A stretch of 64,000 nt of DNA from Enterobacter asburiae (GTDB lineage: Bacteria; Pseudomonadota; Gammaproteobacteria; Enterobacterales; Enterobacteriaceae), in the NCBI GenBank assembly GCA_011754535.1, contig JAAQVN010000001.1:4786334-4850333 (forward strand), in the 5' to 3' direction. The position numbers and the translations under genes are program-made. Shown here piece by piece: positions 1-10,726 of the stretch. Below the pieces are notes generated by a model, which searched no databases, had not been told where the DNA came from, and worked only from the letters and a program-made list of their open reading frames with translations. Each line of letters starts with the position of its first letter. The first letter of the stretch is position 1.

Positions 1-600
1 GCGGCACAGCTTCTGACCAAAGCGCTGCCCGACCCCGCGCTGGCGGAGTACACCAACGTCATCATTGAGCAGGCGGACCGCCTGCGTAACCTGGTTGATC
101 GCCTTCTTGGGCCGCAGCAGCCCGGCATGCACGTTTCAGAAAGCATTCATAAAGTGGCTGAACGGGTGGTGAAGCTTGTCTCCATGGAGCTGCCGGAGAA
201 CGTCACGCTGGTGCGTGATTACGACCCCAGCCTGCCGGAACTGGCGCATGACCCCGATCAGATTGAGCAGGTACTGCTGAATATTGTGCGCAATGCCCTG
301 CAGGCGCTGGGGCCGGAAGGCGGCGAGATTATTTTACGCACCCGCACCGCCTTCCAGCTCACGCTGCACGGCGTGCGCTATCGTCTGGCGGCCCGTATCG
401 ACGTTGAGGATAACGGTCCCGGTATTCCTGCGCATCTGCAGGACACCCTGTTCTACCCGATGGTAAGCGGGCGCGAAGGCGGTACGGGTCTGGGCTTATC
501 TATCGCCCGCAGCTTGATCGATCAGCACTCCGGAAAAATTGAATTTACCAGTTGGCCGGGACATACCGAGTTTTCGGTTTTCCTGCCGATTAAAAAATAA
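1..600 (+). CDS. glnL: NtrB nitrogen sensor kinase/phosphatase, 3' part only
   Basis: The reading frame is open from the first base, so the gene enters from the left and only its last 199 codons are present. They carry the end of the dimerisation helix and the full GHKL ATPase domain: N-box ([15 protein letters not shown]), G1 box (DNGPGIP) and G2 box ([14 protein letters not shown]). The phospho-accepting histidine and N-terminal PAS domain lie outside the window. NtrB phosphorylates NtrC under nitrogen limitation and, with PII, dephosphorylates it in excess nitrogen. The stop is 11 bases before the glnG start, the usual glnLG operon. Identification rests on motifs and on the neighbour. Confidence 0.95.
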   Translation, partial: AAQLLTKALPDPALAEYTNVIIEQADRLRNLVDRLLGPQQPGMHVSESIHKVAERVVKLVSMELPENVTLVRDYDPSLPELAHDPDQIEQVLLNIVRNALQALGPEGGEIILRTRTAFQLTLHGVRYRLAARIDVEDNGPGIPAHLQDTLFYPMVSGREGGTGLGLSIARSLIDQHSGKIEFTSWPGHTEFSVFLPIKK

Positions 601-611
601 AGGTGACGTTT

Positions 612-2024
612 ATGCAACGAGGGATAGTCTGGGTAGTCGATGACGATAGCTCCATCCGTTGGGTGCTTGAACGCGCGCTCACAGGGGCAGGATTAAGCTG
701 CACGACGTTTGAGAGCGGCAGCGAAGTGCTCGACGCACTCACCACCAAAACGCCAGATGTTCTACTTTCGGATATCCGTATGCCGGGCATGGACGGGCTG
801 GCGCTGTTAAAGCAGATCAAACAACGCCACCCGATGCTTCCGGTCATCATAATGACCGCGCACTCCGATCTGGATGCCGCGGTGAGCGCCTATCAGCAAG
901 GGGCGTTTGATTACCTGCCCAAACCGTTTGATATCGACGAAGCGGTGGCACTGGTTGAGCGCGCGATTAGCCACTACCAGGAGCAGCAACAGCCGCGCCA
1001 CACGCCCGATTTTGGGCCAACGACGGACATCATCGGCGAAGCGCCGGCGATGCAGGACGTGTTTCGCATTATTGGCCGTCTGTCCCGCTCGTCCATCAGC
1101 GTATTGATTAACGGTGAATCGGGAACCGGTAAAGAGCTGGTGGCGCATGCATTGCATCGCCATAGCCCACGGGCAAAAGCACCGTTCATCGCCCTGAATA
1201 TGGCGGCGATCCCGAAGGATTTGATTGAGTCCGAACTATTCGGCCATGAAAAAGGGGCGTTTACCGGCGCGAATACCATTCGCCAGGGGCGCTTTGAGCA
1301 GGCTGACGGCGGCACGCTGTTCCTGGACGAGATCGGCGATATGCCGCTGGACGTTCAGACCCGCCTGCTGCGCGTGCTGGCCGACGGGCAGTTTTACCGC
1401 GTGGGCGGCTATGCGCCGGTGAAGGTGGACGTGCGCATTATCGCCGCGACGCACCAGAACCTGGAGCTGCGCGTGCAGGAGGGGAAATTCCGTGAGGATT
1501 TATTCCACCGCCTGAACGTCATTCGCGTTCATCTGCCGCCGCTGCGCGAGCGTCGGGAAGATATTCCCCGCCTGGCGCGTCATTTCCTGCAGGTTGCCGC
1601 CCGCGAGCTGGGCGTGGAAGCCAAGCAGCTGCACCCGGAAACCGATGCCGCCCTCACCCGCCTGGCGTGGCCGGGCAACGTCCGTCAGCTGGAAAACACC
1701 TGCCGCTGGTTAACCGTGATGGCCGCCGGACAGGAAGTGCTGATTCAGGATTTACCGGCCGAGCTGTTTGAGGCCACCGCGCCAGAAAGCAGTACCGGAC
1801 ACGCGCTGCCGGACAGCTGGGCGACGCTGCTGGCGCAGTGGGCCGACCGCGCGCTGCGTTCCGGTCATCAAAACCTGCTGTCTGAGGCTCAGCCCGAGAT
1901 GGAGCGTACGCTGTTGACCACCGCGCTTCGTCATACGCAGGGCCATAAGCAGGAAGCCGCTCGCCTGCTGGGATGGGGACGTAATACCCTGACGCGCAAG
2001 CTTAAAGAGCTGGGAATGGAGTAA
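612..2024 (+). CDS. glnG: NtrC nitrogen response regulator (sigma-54 activator)
   Basis: 470 residues, one more than E. coli NtrC. It has a receiver domain with phospho-acceptor Asp54 (LLSDIRMPGMDG), a central AAA+ sigma-54 interaction domain with Walker A GESGTGKE and the GAFTGA loop that contacts sigma-54, and a C-terminal Fis-type helix-turn-helix (QEAARLLGWGRNTLTRKL). An in-frame GTG lies three codons earlier at 603, but ATG 612 begins with the family's MQRG start and has AGGTG at the right distance. Phosphorylated NtrC activates nitrogen-scavenging promoters such as glnAp2. It is co-transcribed with glnL. Confidence 0.98.
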   Translation: MQRGIVWVVDDDSSIRWVLERALTGAGLSCTTFESGSEVLDALTTKTPDVLLSDIRMPGMDGLALLKQIKQRHPMLPVIIMTAHSDLDAAVSAYQQGAFDYLPKPFDIDEAVALVERAISHYQEQQQPRHTPDFGPTTDIIGEAPAMQDVFRIIGRLSRSSISVLINGESGTGKELVAHALHRHSPRAKAPFIALNMAAIPKDLIESELFGHEKGAFTGANTIRQGRFEQADGGTLFLDEIGDMPLDVQTRLLRVLADGQFYRVGGYAPVKVDVRIIAATHQNLELRVQEGKFREDLFHRLNVIRVHLPPLRERREDIPRLARHFLQVAARELGVEAKQLHPETDAALTRLAWPGNVRQLENTCRWLTVMAAGQEVLIQDLPAELFEATAPESSTGHALPDSWATLLAQWADRALRSGHQNLLSEAQPEMERTLLTTALRHTQGHKQEAARLLGWGRNTLTRKLKELGME

Positions 2025-2054
2025 GATTCCCCGAAGTGTAAAGGTTATTAATTG

Positions 2055-2084
2055 AGCGCAAATTGCCGTTATTTTGCGCTTTAC
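2055..2084 (+). terminator. Possible glnG terminator hairpin
   Basis: Perfect 8-bp arms (AGCGCAAA at 2055-2062 and TTTGCGCT at 2073-2080) follow glnG by 30 bases. The T-run after the stem is short, so termination may be weak and some transcripts could continue into yshB. Confidence 0.5.
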
Positions 2085-2134
2085 TGTTCCGATGAGTTTT
2101 GTATGATCGTGCCCGGAAATCGAGGGTGGAGATC

Positions 2135-2245
2135 ATGCTGGAAACATTAGTCAATATGCTCTCTAGCGGAGCAGTTGAAAGCCACACGCCACAAACCGCC
2201 GTTGCGGCGGTGCTGTGTGCGGCGCTGGTTGGGCTGTTTAGCTAG
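2135..2245 (+). CDS. yshB: YshB small membrane protein (36 aa)
   Basis: A 36-codon ORF starting MLETLVNMLSSGAVE and ending CAALVGLFS matches the small protein YshB that lies between glnG and hemN in E. coli and Salmonella. It has GAGGGTGGAG just upstream of the ATG as ribosome binding site. The C-terminal half (TAVAAVLCAALVGLF) is hydrophobic and long enough for one membrane segment. Its molecular function is not established from sequence. It is convergent with hemN, with a REP-like palindrome between the two stops. Confidence 0.9.
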   Translation: MLETLVNMLSSGAVESHTPQTAVAAVLCAALVGLFS

Positions 2246-2261
2246 CGGGGTTGAACGTAAA

Positions 2262-2295
2262 AGCCGGGTGGCGGCTTCGCCTTACCCGGCCTACG
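2262..2295. repeat. REP-like palindrome
   Basis: A GCCGGGTGGCGGCTTCGCC / TTACCCGGC imperfect palindrome of the enterobacterial REP type sits between the convergent yshB and hemN stops. A close relative is at 13214-13247. It could serve as a bidirectional 3' stabiliser or terminator. Confidence 0.8.
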
Positions 2296-2312
2296 TTTCG
2301 TGCTTTTGCGAT

Positions 2313-3686
<1,374 letters not shown>

Positions 3687-3688
3687 GC

Positions 3689-3871
3689 TCACTCCTTCCG
3701 TTGGTGTCGCGTTCGTATACGGCGGCCCGTTCTGGCCCCATCGCGAGCCATCATTCGGGTGCGCAGCCACTTCTGTCGCCGCGACAACCGCCGTAGTTTA
3801 ACGAATAACCACACCAGATAACATATAACCGGAAGGGTTATAAGCAGGACTATCGTGCCTGCCGGGTGCAA
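3689..3871 (-). CDS. Putative small basic membrane protein between yihI and hemN
   Basis: I do not recognise this 60-codon ORF. It would start with TTG 3 bases after the yihI stop and ends with TGA 2 bases before the hemN ATG, a spacing that suggests translational coupling. The predicted protein has one hydrophobic segment near the N terminus (GTIVLLITLPVICYLVWLF, about residues 5-23) followed by a very basic tail (RRLSRRQKWLRTRMM onward, with many Arg). This is the layout of a single-pass inner-membrane protein with a positive cytoplasmic end. In more distant gammaproteobacteria a longer DUF2489-type membrane protein lies at this spot, so it might be a shortened relative; that is only a guess. 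It could also be non-coding spacer. Confidence 0.45.
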   Translation of the reverse strand: MHPAGTIVLLITLPVICYLVWLFVKLRRLSRRQKWLRTRMMARDGARTGRRIRTRHQRKE

Positions 3872-3874
3872 ATG

Positions 3875-4390
3875 TTAGTTTCCACCTTTCAGAAGACGCA
3901 TCATATCTTCCTGCTTTTCGTCTTCTTCTTCGTCGTCTTCGTCATCGTAAGACAGACCGAGTTTCTGCATCAGCTCATCAATGCGGTCCAGTTTAGCATC
4001 CACCCATGACTGCTCTTCTGCGGTCAGGGTTTCACCCTCTTCAAGACGTTCCAGCAGCGCGTCCAGGCGCTCATCGTTCTCCAGCATATCCAGCTCAGCC
4101 TGCGGTGAAAGCATAGGTTTCTCGCTCTTTGGTTTGTGCTGCTTAGTGACCGGGGTGTCTGTCACGCCCAGCGGAATGTGAGTTTTACTGCCGATACGAG
4201 GATCTTTCTGCTGTTTGCTTTTTGCAGAAGCGCCCGCTGCACCACCGCCGTTTGCACGGCTACCCGCAGCATGGCCACGATGTTTCTTATCGCGTTTGCG
4301 ATCGCGCGCTTCCTGGTTCAGTTCTTCGCGCGTTTTGCGGCGTGCTTTTGCAGGGCGTTTAGCACCCGCAGCGGAGGTTGGTTTTTTCAT
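3875..4390 (-). CDS. yihI: YihI, GTPase-activating protein for Der (ribosome assembly)
   Basis: 171 residues against 169 in E. coli. The N-terminal half is rich in Lys/Arg ([19 protein letters not shown]) and Gly/Ala. The C-terminal half is strongly acidic, ending in a run of Asp/Glu ([18 protein letters not shown]). YihI stimulates the GTPase activity of Der (EngA), a 50S assembly factor, and so tunes ribosome biogenesis. It is followed almost without gap by the small ORF 3689-3871 and hemN. CsrC is transcribed in the same direction just upstream. Confidence 0.95.
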   Translation of the reverse strand: MKKPTSAAGAKRPAKARRKTREELNQEARDRKRDKKHRGHAAGSRANGGGAAGASAKSKQQKDPRIGSKTHIPLGVTDTPVTKQHKPKSEKPMLSPQAELDMLENDERLDALLERLEEGETLTAEEQSWVDAKLDRIDELMQKLGLSYDDEDDEEEDEKQEDMMRLLKGGN

Positions 4391-4454
4391 GATGTTTTAT
4401 CTTTAAGTCGTTTTCTTCAGTATAGAATTGCGGCGAAATCTAGCAGAAAGCAAG

Positions 4455-4701
4455 CAAAGAAAAAAGGCGACAGAGCAATCTGTCGCCTTTTTTCCTGACT
4501 CACAACCCTTAGCGGGTCAGACATTCCATGTTTACCAACAACACACCCTGTTTATCCTTTGGCTGATACCGTCCGTGTATGGTTCCATTTCCTGTTAAAA
4601 CGCCTCCAGGCGCTGGTCGTCCTGACTGTCCTGCGTCTTCGCCTCCTGGCGCTCCTGACCCTAATCCTTAAGTCGAATTCCTGTTGGCTTCCTCGCCCTG
4701 A
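4455..4701 (-). ncRNA. csrC: CsrC regulatory RNA
   Basis: The reverse strand resembles E. coli CsrC (about 245 nt) at the same locus, between yihI and engB. It shows repeated AGGA/CAGGAG hairpin-loop motifs that bind CsrA (for example CAGGAGCGCCAGGAGGCGAAG), the GGGTGTGTTG segment, and a 3' terminator stem GGCGACAG...CTGTCGCC followed by six T. The 5' end is placed near 4701 by alignment to the E. coli start (ATAGAGCGAGGA) from memory. CsrC sequesters the translational regulator CsrA. Both ends are approximate. Confidence 0.9.
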
Positions 4702-4854
4702 CGCATACTTTACCTTGTTCGCTTAAACTGACAAGCAACGAAACGGTACAAAAAGAGATTTTCAGACAATTACCCGGAAATAAGCTTATGATTTAAAACA
4801 GTTTGGCTTTTTTGGCACCTGCGAATTCTCTGAAATCTCCCATAGCAACATTAG

Positions 4855-4867
4855 CCGATCTCTCACA
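4855..4867 (-). promoter_or_regulatory. Possible UvrY (SirA) half-site upstream of csrC
   Basis: On the minus strand TGTGAGAGATCGG matches the first half of the palindromic UvrY recognition sequence. It lies about 155-165 bases upstream of the inferred csrC start, similar to UvrY sites at E. coli csrB/csrC. The second half is poorly conserved. The rest of 4702-4967 shows a TATAAT at 4930-4935 that may be the engB -10. Confidence 0.4.
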
Positions 4868-4967
4868 ACGCTTCGGGCTTTCACCTGCAGGCACCGTGCA
4901 ATGAGAAAAGCCTTTTGCCCGCATTCGGGTATAATCCCCCCAGATTACGATTTTTGGAGACGACCAC

Positions 4968-5597
4968 GTGACTACCTGGAATTACCAACAGACGCATTTT
5001 GTCACCAGTGCGCCCGATATTCGCCACCTGCCTTCTGATACCGGTATTGAAGTGGCATTTGCTGGCCGCTCAAACGCGGGGAAGTCCAGCGCCCTGAATA
5101 CGCTGACCAATCAGAAGAACCTGGCGCGTACCTCAAAAACACCTGGCCGTACCCAGCTGATTAACCTTTTTGAAGTCGCTGAAGGCAAACGCCTGGTCGA
5201 CTTGCCGGGATACGGTTATGCGCAGGTGCCAGAAGAGATGAAGATCAAATGGCAGCGTGCGCTGGGCGAATACCTGGAAAAACGCATGTGCCTGAAAGGT
5301 CTGGTGGTGCTGATGGACATTCGCCATCCGCTAAAAGATCTCGATCAGCAGATGATCGACTGGGCCGTAGCAAGCGATATTGCCGTGCTGGTGCTTCTGA
5401 CGAAAGCCGATAAGCTGGCAAGCGGCGCGCGTAAAGCGCAGGTGAATATGGTTCGCGAAGCGGTACTGGCCTTTAATGGCGATGTACAGGTAGAGCCCTT
5501 CTCTTCGCTGAAAAAACAGGGCGTTGACAAACTGCGTCAGAAGCTCGATAGCTGGTTTAACGAGCTGGAACCCGCAACAGAAGCGGAAGCAGAGTAA
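4968..5597 (+). CDS. engB: EngB (YihA/YsxC) ribosome biogenesis GTPase
   Basis: 209 residues with a GTG start (E. coli 210). It has a TrmE-Era-EngA-YihA type GTPase domain: G1 GRSNAGKS at residues 33-40, G3 DLPGYG at 78-83 and G4 TKAD at 145-148. EngB is an essential GTPase in late 50S subunit assembly. It is divergent from csrC and convergent with spf. A terminator hairpin follows the stop closely. Confidence 0.98.
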   Translation: MTTWNYQQTHFVTSAPDIRHLPSDTGIEVAFAGRSNAGKSSALNTLTNQKNLARTSKTPGRTQLINLFEVAEGKRLVDLPGYGYAQVPEEMKIKWQRALGEYLEKRMCLKGLVVLMDIRHPLKDLDQQMIDWAVASDIAVLVLLTKADKLASGARKAQVNMVREAVLAFNGDVQVEPFSSLKKQGVDKLRQKLDSWFNELEPATEAEAE

Positions 5598-5602
5598 AAC
5601 CG

Positions 5603-5630
5603 AGCGCGGCAATGTCCGCGCTTTTTTTTT
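5603..5630 (+). terminator. engB rho-independent terminator
   Basis: Stem AGCGCGG/CCGCGCT with a short loop, followed by nine T. Confidence 0.9.
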
Positions 5631-5653
5631 GACGGAACTTTTCTTTGCCGCAA

Positions 5654-5762
5654 TAAAAAACGCCCCAGTCATTACTGACTGGGGCGGCTAAAATATTCAG
5701 CCAAATCCGATTACGTGAAGTAAAAGGTCTGAAAGATAGAACATCTTACCTCTGTACCCTAC
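5654..5762 (-). ncRNA. spf: Spot 42 regulatory RNA
   Basis: The minus strand gives a 109-nt RNA starting GTAGGGTACAGAGG and ending in the GCCCCAGTCAGT...ACTGGGGC terminator with a T-run, matching E. coli Spot 42 in length and, as far as I can recall, nearly base for base. Spot 42 is an Hfq-dependent sRNA that represses galK and many secondary-carbon-source genes. In E. coli it is itself repressed by cAMP-CRP. It lies between polA and engB as in E. coli. Confidence 0.97.
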
Positions 5763-5855
5763 GTCGATAACTCTACCCCTTTTTTTGCTGTAGAAAAAGC
5801 ACTTTTTGTAGTTTTTTTTCATTCTTTACATAGGGAATTCTAATGATCGTCACAA

Positions 5856-5897
5856 AACGCGCTTTGTTATGTTGCTAACTTACATAAAAAGCGCGTT
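5856..5897 (-). terminator. Possible polA terminator
   Basis: Ten-bp inverted repeat (AACGCGCTTT / AAAGCGCGTT) immediately downstream of the polA stop. On the minus strand it is followed by TTTTG. The loop is long (22 nt), so efficiency is uncertain. Confidence 0.5.
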
Positions 5898-5910
5898 ATT
5901 CATTGAACCT

Positions 5911-8703
5911 TTAGTGAGCCTGATCCCAGTTTTCACCACTTCCCACTTCCACCAGCAACGGCACGTCTAGCGTCATGCTGCTTTCCATGAGTTCGTGGAT
6001 CTTTTTCGACACAGTATCGAGATCGTCTTTGTGGACTTCAAACACCAGTTCATCGTGTACCTGCATGATCATTTTCACGCGCGGCTTCTCTTTCTCCAGC
6101 CAGGCATCCACGGCAATCATGGCGCGCTTGATGATGTCCGCTGCGGTTCCCTGCATCGGGGCGTTGATCGCCGCACGTTCTGCGCCAGCGCGGCGGGCCG
6201 CGTTGCTGGATTTGATGTCCGGGAGATAGAGACGACGGCCATCCAGGGTTTCAACGTAACCTTTCTCTTTCGCCTGCGCGCGGGTACGTTCCATATATTC
6301 CAGCACGCCCGGGTAGCGTTCGAAGTAGAGATCCATATACTTCTGCGACTCTTTACGCGGAATGTTGAGCTGGCGAGAAAGACCAAACGCGCTCATGCCG
6401 TAGATCAAACCGAAGTTGATTGCTTTTGCACTGCGGCGCTGTTCGTTGGTCACGCTCTCCAGCGGCAAACCAAAGACCTCCGCCGCGGTCGCACGGTGGA
6501 TGTCTTTCCCTTCCGCAAATGCCGTCAGCAGACCTTTGTCACGGGACAGGTGCGCCATAATGCGCAGTTCGATTTGCGAGTAGTCAGCCGAGACAATCAG
6601 GTAATCCTCCGGGGCGATGAAAGCCTGACGAATGCGGCGCCCTTCTTCATTACGCACCGGGATGTTCTGCAGGTTAGGATCGGTTGACGAGAGGCGTCCC
6701 GTGGCCGCGACAGCCTGATGATACGACGTGTGCACGCGACCCGTTTTCGGGTTGATCATCAGCGGAAGTTTATCCGTGTAGGTAGACTTAAGCTTCGCGA
6801 GACCACGGTACTCCAGAATCACTTTTGGCAGCGGGTAGTCCAGCGCCAGCTCTTCCAGCACCTCTTCTGAGGTTGACGGTGCGCCGCCAGGGGTTTTCTT
6901 CAGCGGCTTGATGCCCTGCTTTTCAAACAGGATGGTTTGCAGCTGCTTCGGTGAAGAAAGGTTAAACGGCTCGCCTGCAAGATCGTGCGCTTTCTGCTCA
7001 AGCTCGGTCAGACGCTGCGCCAGCTCCCCGGAGTGGTTATGCAGCACCGTTGGGTCGATTTTCACGCCGTTACGTTCAATCCGTGACAGCACGGGCACCA
7101 GCGGCATCTCGATATGCTGGAACACGTTCAGCGGACCTTCATGCTTCTGCAGTTTTGGCCACATCTTCAGGTGCAGCTGCAGCGTGACGTCGGCGTCTTC
7201 CGCCGCGTAGCGCCCTGCTTCTTCAAGAGCGATCTGGTTAAATGTGAGCTGATTTTTCCCTTTACCGGCAATCTCTTCAAAGGTGATGGTTTTGTGCTTG
7301 AGCCAGCGGTCAGATAAGGAATCCATATCATGACGACCCGCGACGCTGTCCAGAATGTAAGATTCGAGCATAGTGTCGAAGGCAATCCCGCGCAGTTCAA
7401 TGCCGTAGTTCTGCAGAATACCGCGGTCGTACTTGAGGTTTTGCCCGACCTTGAGCGCCTTTTCATCTTCCAGAATCGGCTTCAGCAGCTCAAGCACGCG
7501 CTCGCGGGAGATCTGCTCCGGCGCATCCAGGTAGTCGTGCGCCACAGGAACGTAGGCGGCAATACCCGGCTCTGTCGCGAAGGACAATCCCACCATATTG
7601 GCTGAGATGTTGTCGAGGCTGTCAGTCTCGGTGTCAAAGGCAAAGACCGGCGCTTTTTTCAGTTTCTCGATCCAGGCGATCAGCTGTGACTCTTCCAGAA
7701 CGGTTTCGTAGTTGTCGAAGGAAAGCGCTGCGGCTTCTTCTTCCGCCTGCTCTTCGGCATCAACGACAATCGTCTCCTTCGGCTTCGCAGCTGGTTTGGC
7801 CCCTTTTGCCTGCAGCCATTTACCGGCTTCCACGTCAGTGATCCAGCGCTTGAATTCGTATTTCTTAAACAGGCTCAGCAGGTCGTCAGCGGAAGGCTGT
7901 TGCACTTCCAGCTGCTCACAGCCCAGCTCCAGTTCCACATCGGTTTTAATCGTTGCCAGCTTATAGGAGAGATAAGCCACCTCTTTGTTCTCTTCCAGCT
8001 TCCCGGCCATGGTTTTTGCGCCACGGAAGGAAAGGCTGGCGATTTTGTCTGATTCCGCGTAAAGCGCGTCCAGACCACCCAGCCCCTGGAGCAGCGCCTG
8101 CGCGGTTTTTTCACCGACGCCGGGGACGCCAGGGATGTTATCCGAGGAGTCACCCATCAACGCGAGGAAGTCGATAATGAGCTCTGGCGGCACGCCATAC
8201 TTAGTGACCACTTCTTCCGGCCCCAGAATGGTGTTGGTCATGGTGTTTATCAGGGTGATACCTGGCGTCACCAGCTGGGCCATATCTTTATCGCCGGTGC
8301 TGATCAGTACCGGACGGCCCATTTTTTCCGCTTCACGCGCCAGCGTACCGATGACGTCGTCGGCTTCCACGCCAGAGACGGCCAGCAGCGGCAGGCCCAT
8401 TGCTTTCACCATGGCGTGCAGCGGCTCAATCTGCGCACGCAGATCGTCAGGCATTGGCGGACGATGGGATTTGTAATGCTCAAACAGCTCATCGCGGAAG
8501 GTTTTACCTTTCGCATCAAAAACGACAGCCGCATGGGTGGGCTGATACTGAAGGATCAGGCTGCGCAGCATGTTCAGAACGCCGTACATTGCGCCGGTAG
8601 GTTCCCCTGCGCTATTGGTCAGAGGAGGAAACGCATGGTACGCCCGATACAGGTAAGAAGAGCCGTCGACGAGAATAAGTGGGTTTTCTGGGATCTGAAC
8701 CAT
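5911..8703 (-). CDS. polA: DNA polymerase I
   Basis: 930 residues (E. coli 928). Domain order: 5' nuclease ([18 protein letters not shown] at the N terminus), 3'-5' exonuclease with the FDTETDSLD acidic pair near residue 355, and the family A polymerase domain with DYSQIELR (motif A) near 705 and QVHDELVFE (motif C) near 880. It fills gaps, removes RNA primers at Okazaki fragments and acts in repair. The frame is open 14 codons upstream, but ATG 8703 starts [14 protein letters not shown] as in the family. Here the gene lies about 26 kb from oriC. Confidence 0.99.
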   Translation of the reverse strand: MVQIPENPLILVDGSSYLYRAYHAFPPLTNSAGEPTGAMYGVLNMLRSLILQYQPTHAAVVFDAKGKTFRDELFEHYKSHRPPMPDDLRAQIEPLHAMVKAMGLPLLAVSGVEADDVIGTLAREAEKMGRPVLISTGDKDMAQLVTPGITLINTMTNTILGPEEVVTKYGVPPELIIDFLALMGDSSDNIPGVPGVGEKTAQALLQGLGGLDALYAESDKIASLSFRGAKTMAGKLEENKEVAYLSYKLATIKTDVELELGCEQLEVQQPSADDLLSLFKKYEFKRWITDVEAGKWLQAKGAKPAAKPKETIVVDAEEQAEEEAAALSFDNYETVLEESQLIAWIEKLKKAPVFAFDTETDSLDNISANMVGLSFATEPGIAAYVPVAHDYLDAPEQISRERVLELLKPILEDEKALKVGQNLKYDRGILQNYGIELRGIAFDTMLESYILDSVAGRHDMDSLSDRWLKHKTITFEEIAGKGKNQLTFNQIALEEAGRYAAEDADVTLQLHLKMWPKLQKHEGPLNVFQHIEMPLVPVLSRIERNGVKIDPTVLHNHSGELAQRLTELEQKAHDLAGEPFNLSSPKQLQTILFEKQGIKPLKKTPGGAPSTSEEVLEELALDYPLPKVILEYRGLAKLKSTYTDKLPLMINPKTGRVHTSYHQAVAATGRLSSTDPNLQNIPVRNEEGRRIRQAFIAPEDYLIVSADYSQIELRIMAHLSRDKGLLTAFAEGKDIHRATAAEVFGLPLESVTNEQRRSAKAINFGLIYGMSAFGLSRQLNIPRKESQKYMDLYFERYPGVLEYMERTRAQAKEKGYVETLDGRRLYLPDIKSSNAARRAGAERAAINAPMQGTAADIIKRAMIAVDAWLEKEKPRVKMIMQVHDELVFEVHKDDLDTVSKKIHELMESSMTLDVPLLVEVGSGENWDQAH

Positions 8704-8826
8704 AATGTCCGTGCCTTTAATCAATTTATGCGTAAAGGATGCCACAGAAGGATGAAAACATCAGTTATTCAGGTTCGATACAGGAAAAGATTTTGCGATC
8801 GTGAGGATCGCTCGCAAAACTCAAAC

Positions 8827-8835
8827 TGTGGATAA
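8827..8835. promoter_or_regulatory. Consensus DnaA box in the polA/yihG divergent region
   Basis: TGTGGATAA, a perfect match to the high-affinity DnaA box, lies about 125 bases upstream of the polA start codon. The remaining divergent spacer (8704-9143) holds a possible yihG promoter and otherwise nothing recognisable. Confidence 0.55.
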
Positions 8836-8915
8836 GTTTGTGAATATTTTCACTTCAAATGAAAAACAGGTGCTAAATGCAGGTATTCGTTGAGAATAAA
8901 TCATTACATATCAGT

Positions 8916-8944
8916 TTGTTAAACACTAACACTGTATGATAATA
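8916..8944 (+). promoter_or_regulatory. Possible yihG promoter
   Basis: TTGTTA and GATAAT with a 17-bp spacer. Predicted from consensus only. Confidence 0.4.
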
Positions 8945-9143
8945 GCCTGATGATGACAATTTAGTCTATGTGGATATAAGTCCTGAATAGCGCACAGTAT
9001 TAGAGAAATCTTCTGCGTCAGGGGAAAAGCCGTCAATTGAAGACATGAAAGCGCCATTATTTTGTCATTTTTCTGATAAAATCAGCGCCCAGCGCCGAAT
9101 TATCGGCCGCTTCACTACAGCTAACCACCTGAAAAAGCTCATC

Positions 9144-10052
9144 ATGTCGAAATTGCTCGCTGCAATAACATTACCGCTAAGCATCATTTTAACTATTCTG
9201 GTGACGATTGCCTGTTCTGTGCCGATCATTATCGCCGGGATCGTTAAACTGCTGCTGCCTGTGCCTGCGGTGTGGCGATCCGTCTCTGCGTTTTGTAATT
9301 TCATGATGTATTGCTGGTGTGAAGGACTGGCGATCCTGCTGTGCCTGAACCCGCATCTGAAGTGGGATATCGAAGGGCTGGAGAGCCTGAACAAAAAGAA
9401 CTGGTACCTGCTGATTTGCAATCACCACAGCTGGGCAGACATCGTGGTGTTATGCGTGCTTTTCCGCAAACATATCCCGATGAACAAATACTTCCTGAAG
9501 CAGCAGCTCGCCTGGGTGCCTTTTATCGGGCTGGCCTGCTGGGCCCTCGATATGCCGTTTATGAAACGCTATTCGCGCAGCTATTTGATTCGTCATCCGG
9601 AGCGTCGCGGTAAGGATGTGGAGACCACGCGCCGTTCCTGTGAAAAGTTTCGCGCGCATCCAACAACCATCGTGAACTTTGTTGAAGGCTCCCGGTTTAC
9701 GGAAGAGAAGCGTCAACAAACTCGCTCTCCTTATCGGCATTTGCTCCCGCCAAAGGCGGCGGGTATTGCGATGGCGCTTAACGTGCTGGGTGCACAGTTC
9801 GATAAACTTCTGAACGTTACGCTCTGCTATCCGGAAAATGACAGGACGCCGTTCTTCGATATGCTCAGCGGCAAGCTGACGCGCATTGTTGTTCGGGTGA
9901 ATTTAGTGCCGATCGATGTCGAGCTACACGGTGACTACGTTAACGATAAGAATTTCAAACGTGGTTTCCAGCAGTGGCTTAATACGCTCTGGAAAGAGAA
10001 AGACCAACAGATAGACAGCATTAAATCCTCATACAAAAACGCCGGTCAGTGA
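9144..10052 (+). CDS. yihG: YihG/PlsD-type membrane acyltransferase
   Basis: 302 residues from ATG 9144; E. coli YihG is 310. It is a lysophosphatidic-acid-acyltransferase-like enzyme with the catalytic HX4D motif in NHHSWAD and the substrate-binding EGSR in NFVEGSRFT. Two hydrophobic stretches at the N terminus suggest membrane anchoring. It acts in phospholipid acylation at the inner membrane. The start is uncertain: the frame is open to ATG 9045, and E. coli's start corresponds to a point about 10 codons before 9144 where no start codon is present. It converges on dsbA. The gene yihF, which separates yihG from dsbA in E. coli, is absent. Confidence 0.9.
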   Translation: MSKLLAAITLPLSIILTILVTIACSVPIIIAGIVKLLLPVPAVWRSVSAFCNFMMYCWCEGLAILLCLNPHLKWDIEGLESLNKKNWYLLICNHHSWADIVVLCVLFRKHIPMNKYFLKQQLAWVPFIGLACWALDMPFMKRYSRSYLIRHPERRGKDVETTRRSCEKFRAHPTTIVNFVEGSRFTEEKRQQTRSPYRHLLPPKAAGIAMALNVLGAQFDKLLNVTLCYPENDRTPFFDMLSGKLTRIVVRVNLVPIDVELHGDYVNDKNFKRGFQQWLNTLWKEKDQQIDSIKSSYKNAGQ

Positions 10053-10064
10053 CCGGCGTTTTCA
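10036..10064. terminator. Bidirectional yihG/dsbA terminator overlapping the yihG stop
   Basis: A near-perfect palindrome AAAACGCCGGTCA/TGACCGGCGTTTT with A-run on one side and T-run on the other lies between convergent yihG and dsbA. The yihG stop codon (10050-10052) is inside the stem. Confidence 0.9.
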
Positions 10065-10075
10065 TATCAACGAAA

Positions 10076-10699
10076 TTACTTCTTCTCAACCAGGTATTTC
10101 ACGGTATCGGCATACTGCTGTACAAAGATATCCATGCTGCTGGTGTCCATGCCCTGCATGTTCAGCTGATATTTGCCGTTAACAAACATCGCCGGAACGC
10201 CCTGAAGCTGCAGGTCCGCGGCCGCTTTTTCCTGCTGAGCCACCAGAGATTTCACCACAAAGCTGTTCCACGCGGCGTCGTACTCTTCACCTTTCACGCC
10301 GGCATCAACGAACACTTTACGGATATCCGCAGTGGTCTGAACGGTCTGAGTTTTCTGTACGGCTTCGAACATTGGAGCAGTGATTTTATCTTCCACGCCC
10401 AGCGCCATCGCAACCGCCCACGCCTGAGTCAGGTCTTTACCCAACGGGCCCAGGAACTCAACGTGGTACTTGGTCATTTTGGTGCCTTCCGGCAGCTTTT
10501 TCTTCACGTTGTCAGAAACATGCAGCACCTCTTCGAATTGATAGCAGTGCGGGCAGTAGAACGAGAAGAATTCCAGAACCTGTGGCTCGCCAGCTACCGG
10601 CTTTTCCAGCGTGATGAACTGTTTACCGTCGGTAAACTGCGCAGCAGAAGCGCTAAATGCCAGAATCATACCTGCCAGCGCCAGCCAAATTTTTTTCAT
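10076..10699 (-). CDS. dsbA: DsbA periplasmic thiol:disulfide oxidoreductase
   Basis: 207 residues (E. coli 208). A Sec signal peptide ([19 protein letters not shown]) is followed by a mature thioredoxin-like domain with the active site Cys49-Pro-His-Cys52 and the cis-proline loop GVPAMFVNG. It introduces disulfide bonds into exported proteins and is reoxidised by DsbB. The start at 10699 is chosen over an upstream in-frame codon because it begins the signal peptide. It lies 27 bases after srkA, and the pair forms the Cpx-regulated operon known in E. coli. Confidence 0.98.
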   Translation of the reverse strand: MKKIWLALAGMILAFSASAAQFTDGKQFITLEKPVAGEPQVLEFFSFYCPHCYQFEEVLHVSDNVKKKLPEGTKMTKYHVEFLGPLGKDLTQAWAVAMALGVEDKITAPMFEAVQKTQTVQTTADIRKVFVDAGVKGEEYDAAWNSFVVKSLVAQQEKAAADLQLQGVPAMFVNGKYQLNMQGMDTSSMDIFVQQYADTVKYLVEKK

Positions 10700-10726
10700 G
10701 ATTAACTCTCTCCTGGGTGTGTCCAA

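Noticed and set aside
603..611. GTG 603 as the glnG start
   Set aside because: The ATG at 612 matches the known NtrC N terminus and is better placed relative to AGGTG.
5839..5854. CRP site for spf on the minus strand (TGTGACGATCATTAGA)
   Set aside because: Only one half-site fits and it is centred about 85 bases upstream of the start, further than I would expect for the known repression.
5995..6687. 230-codon ORF antisense to polA
   Set aside because: It overlaps the conserved polymerase domain of polA. Its composition is that of a reverse-strand shadow.
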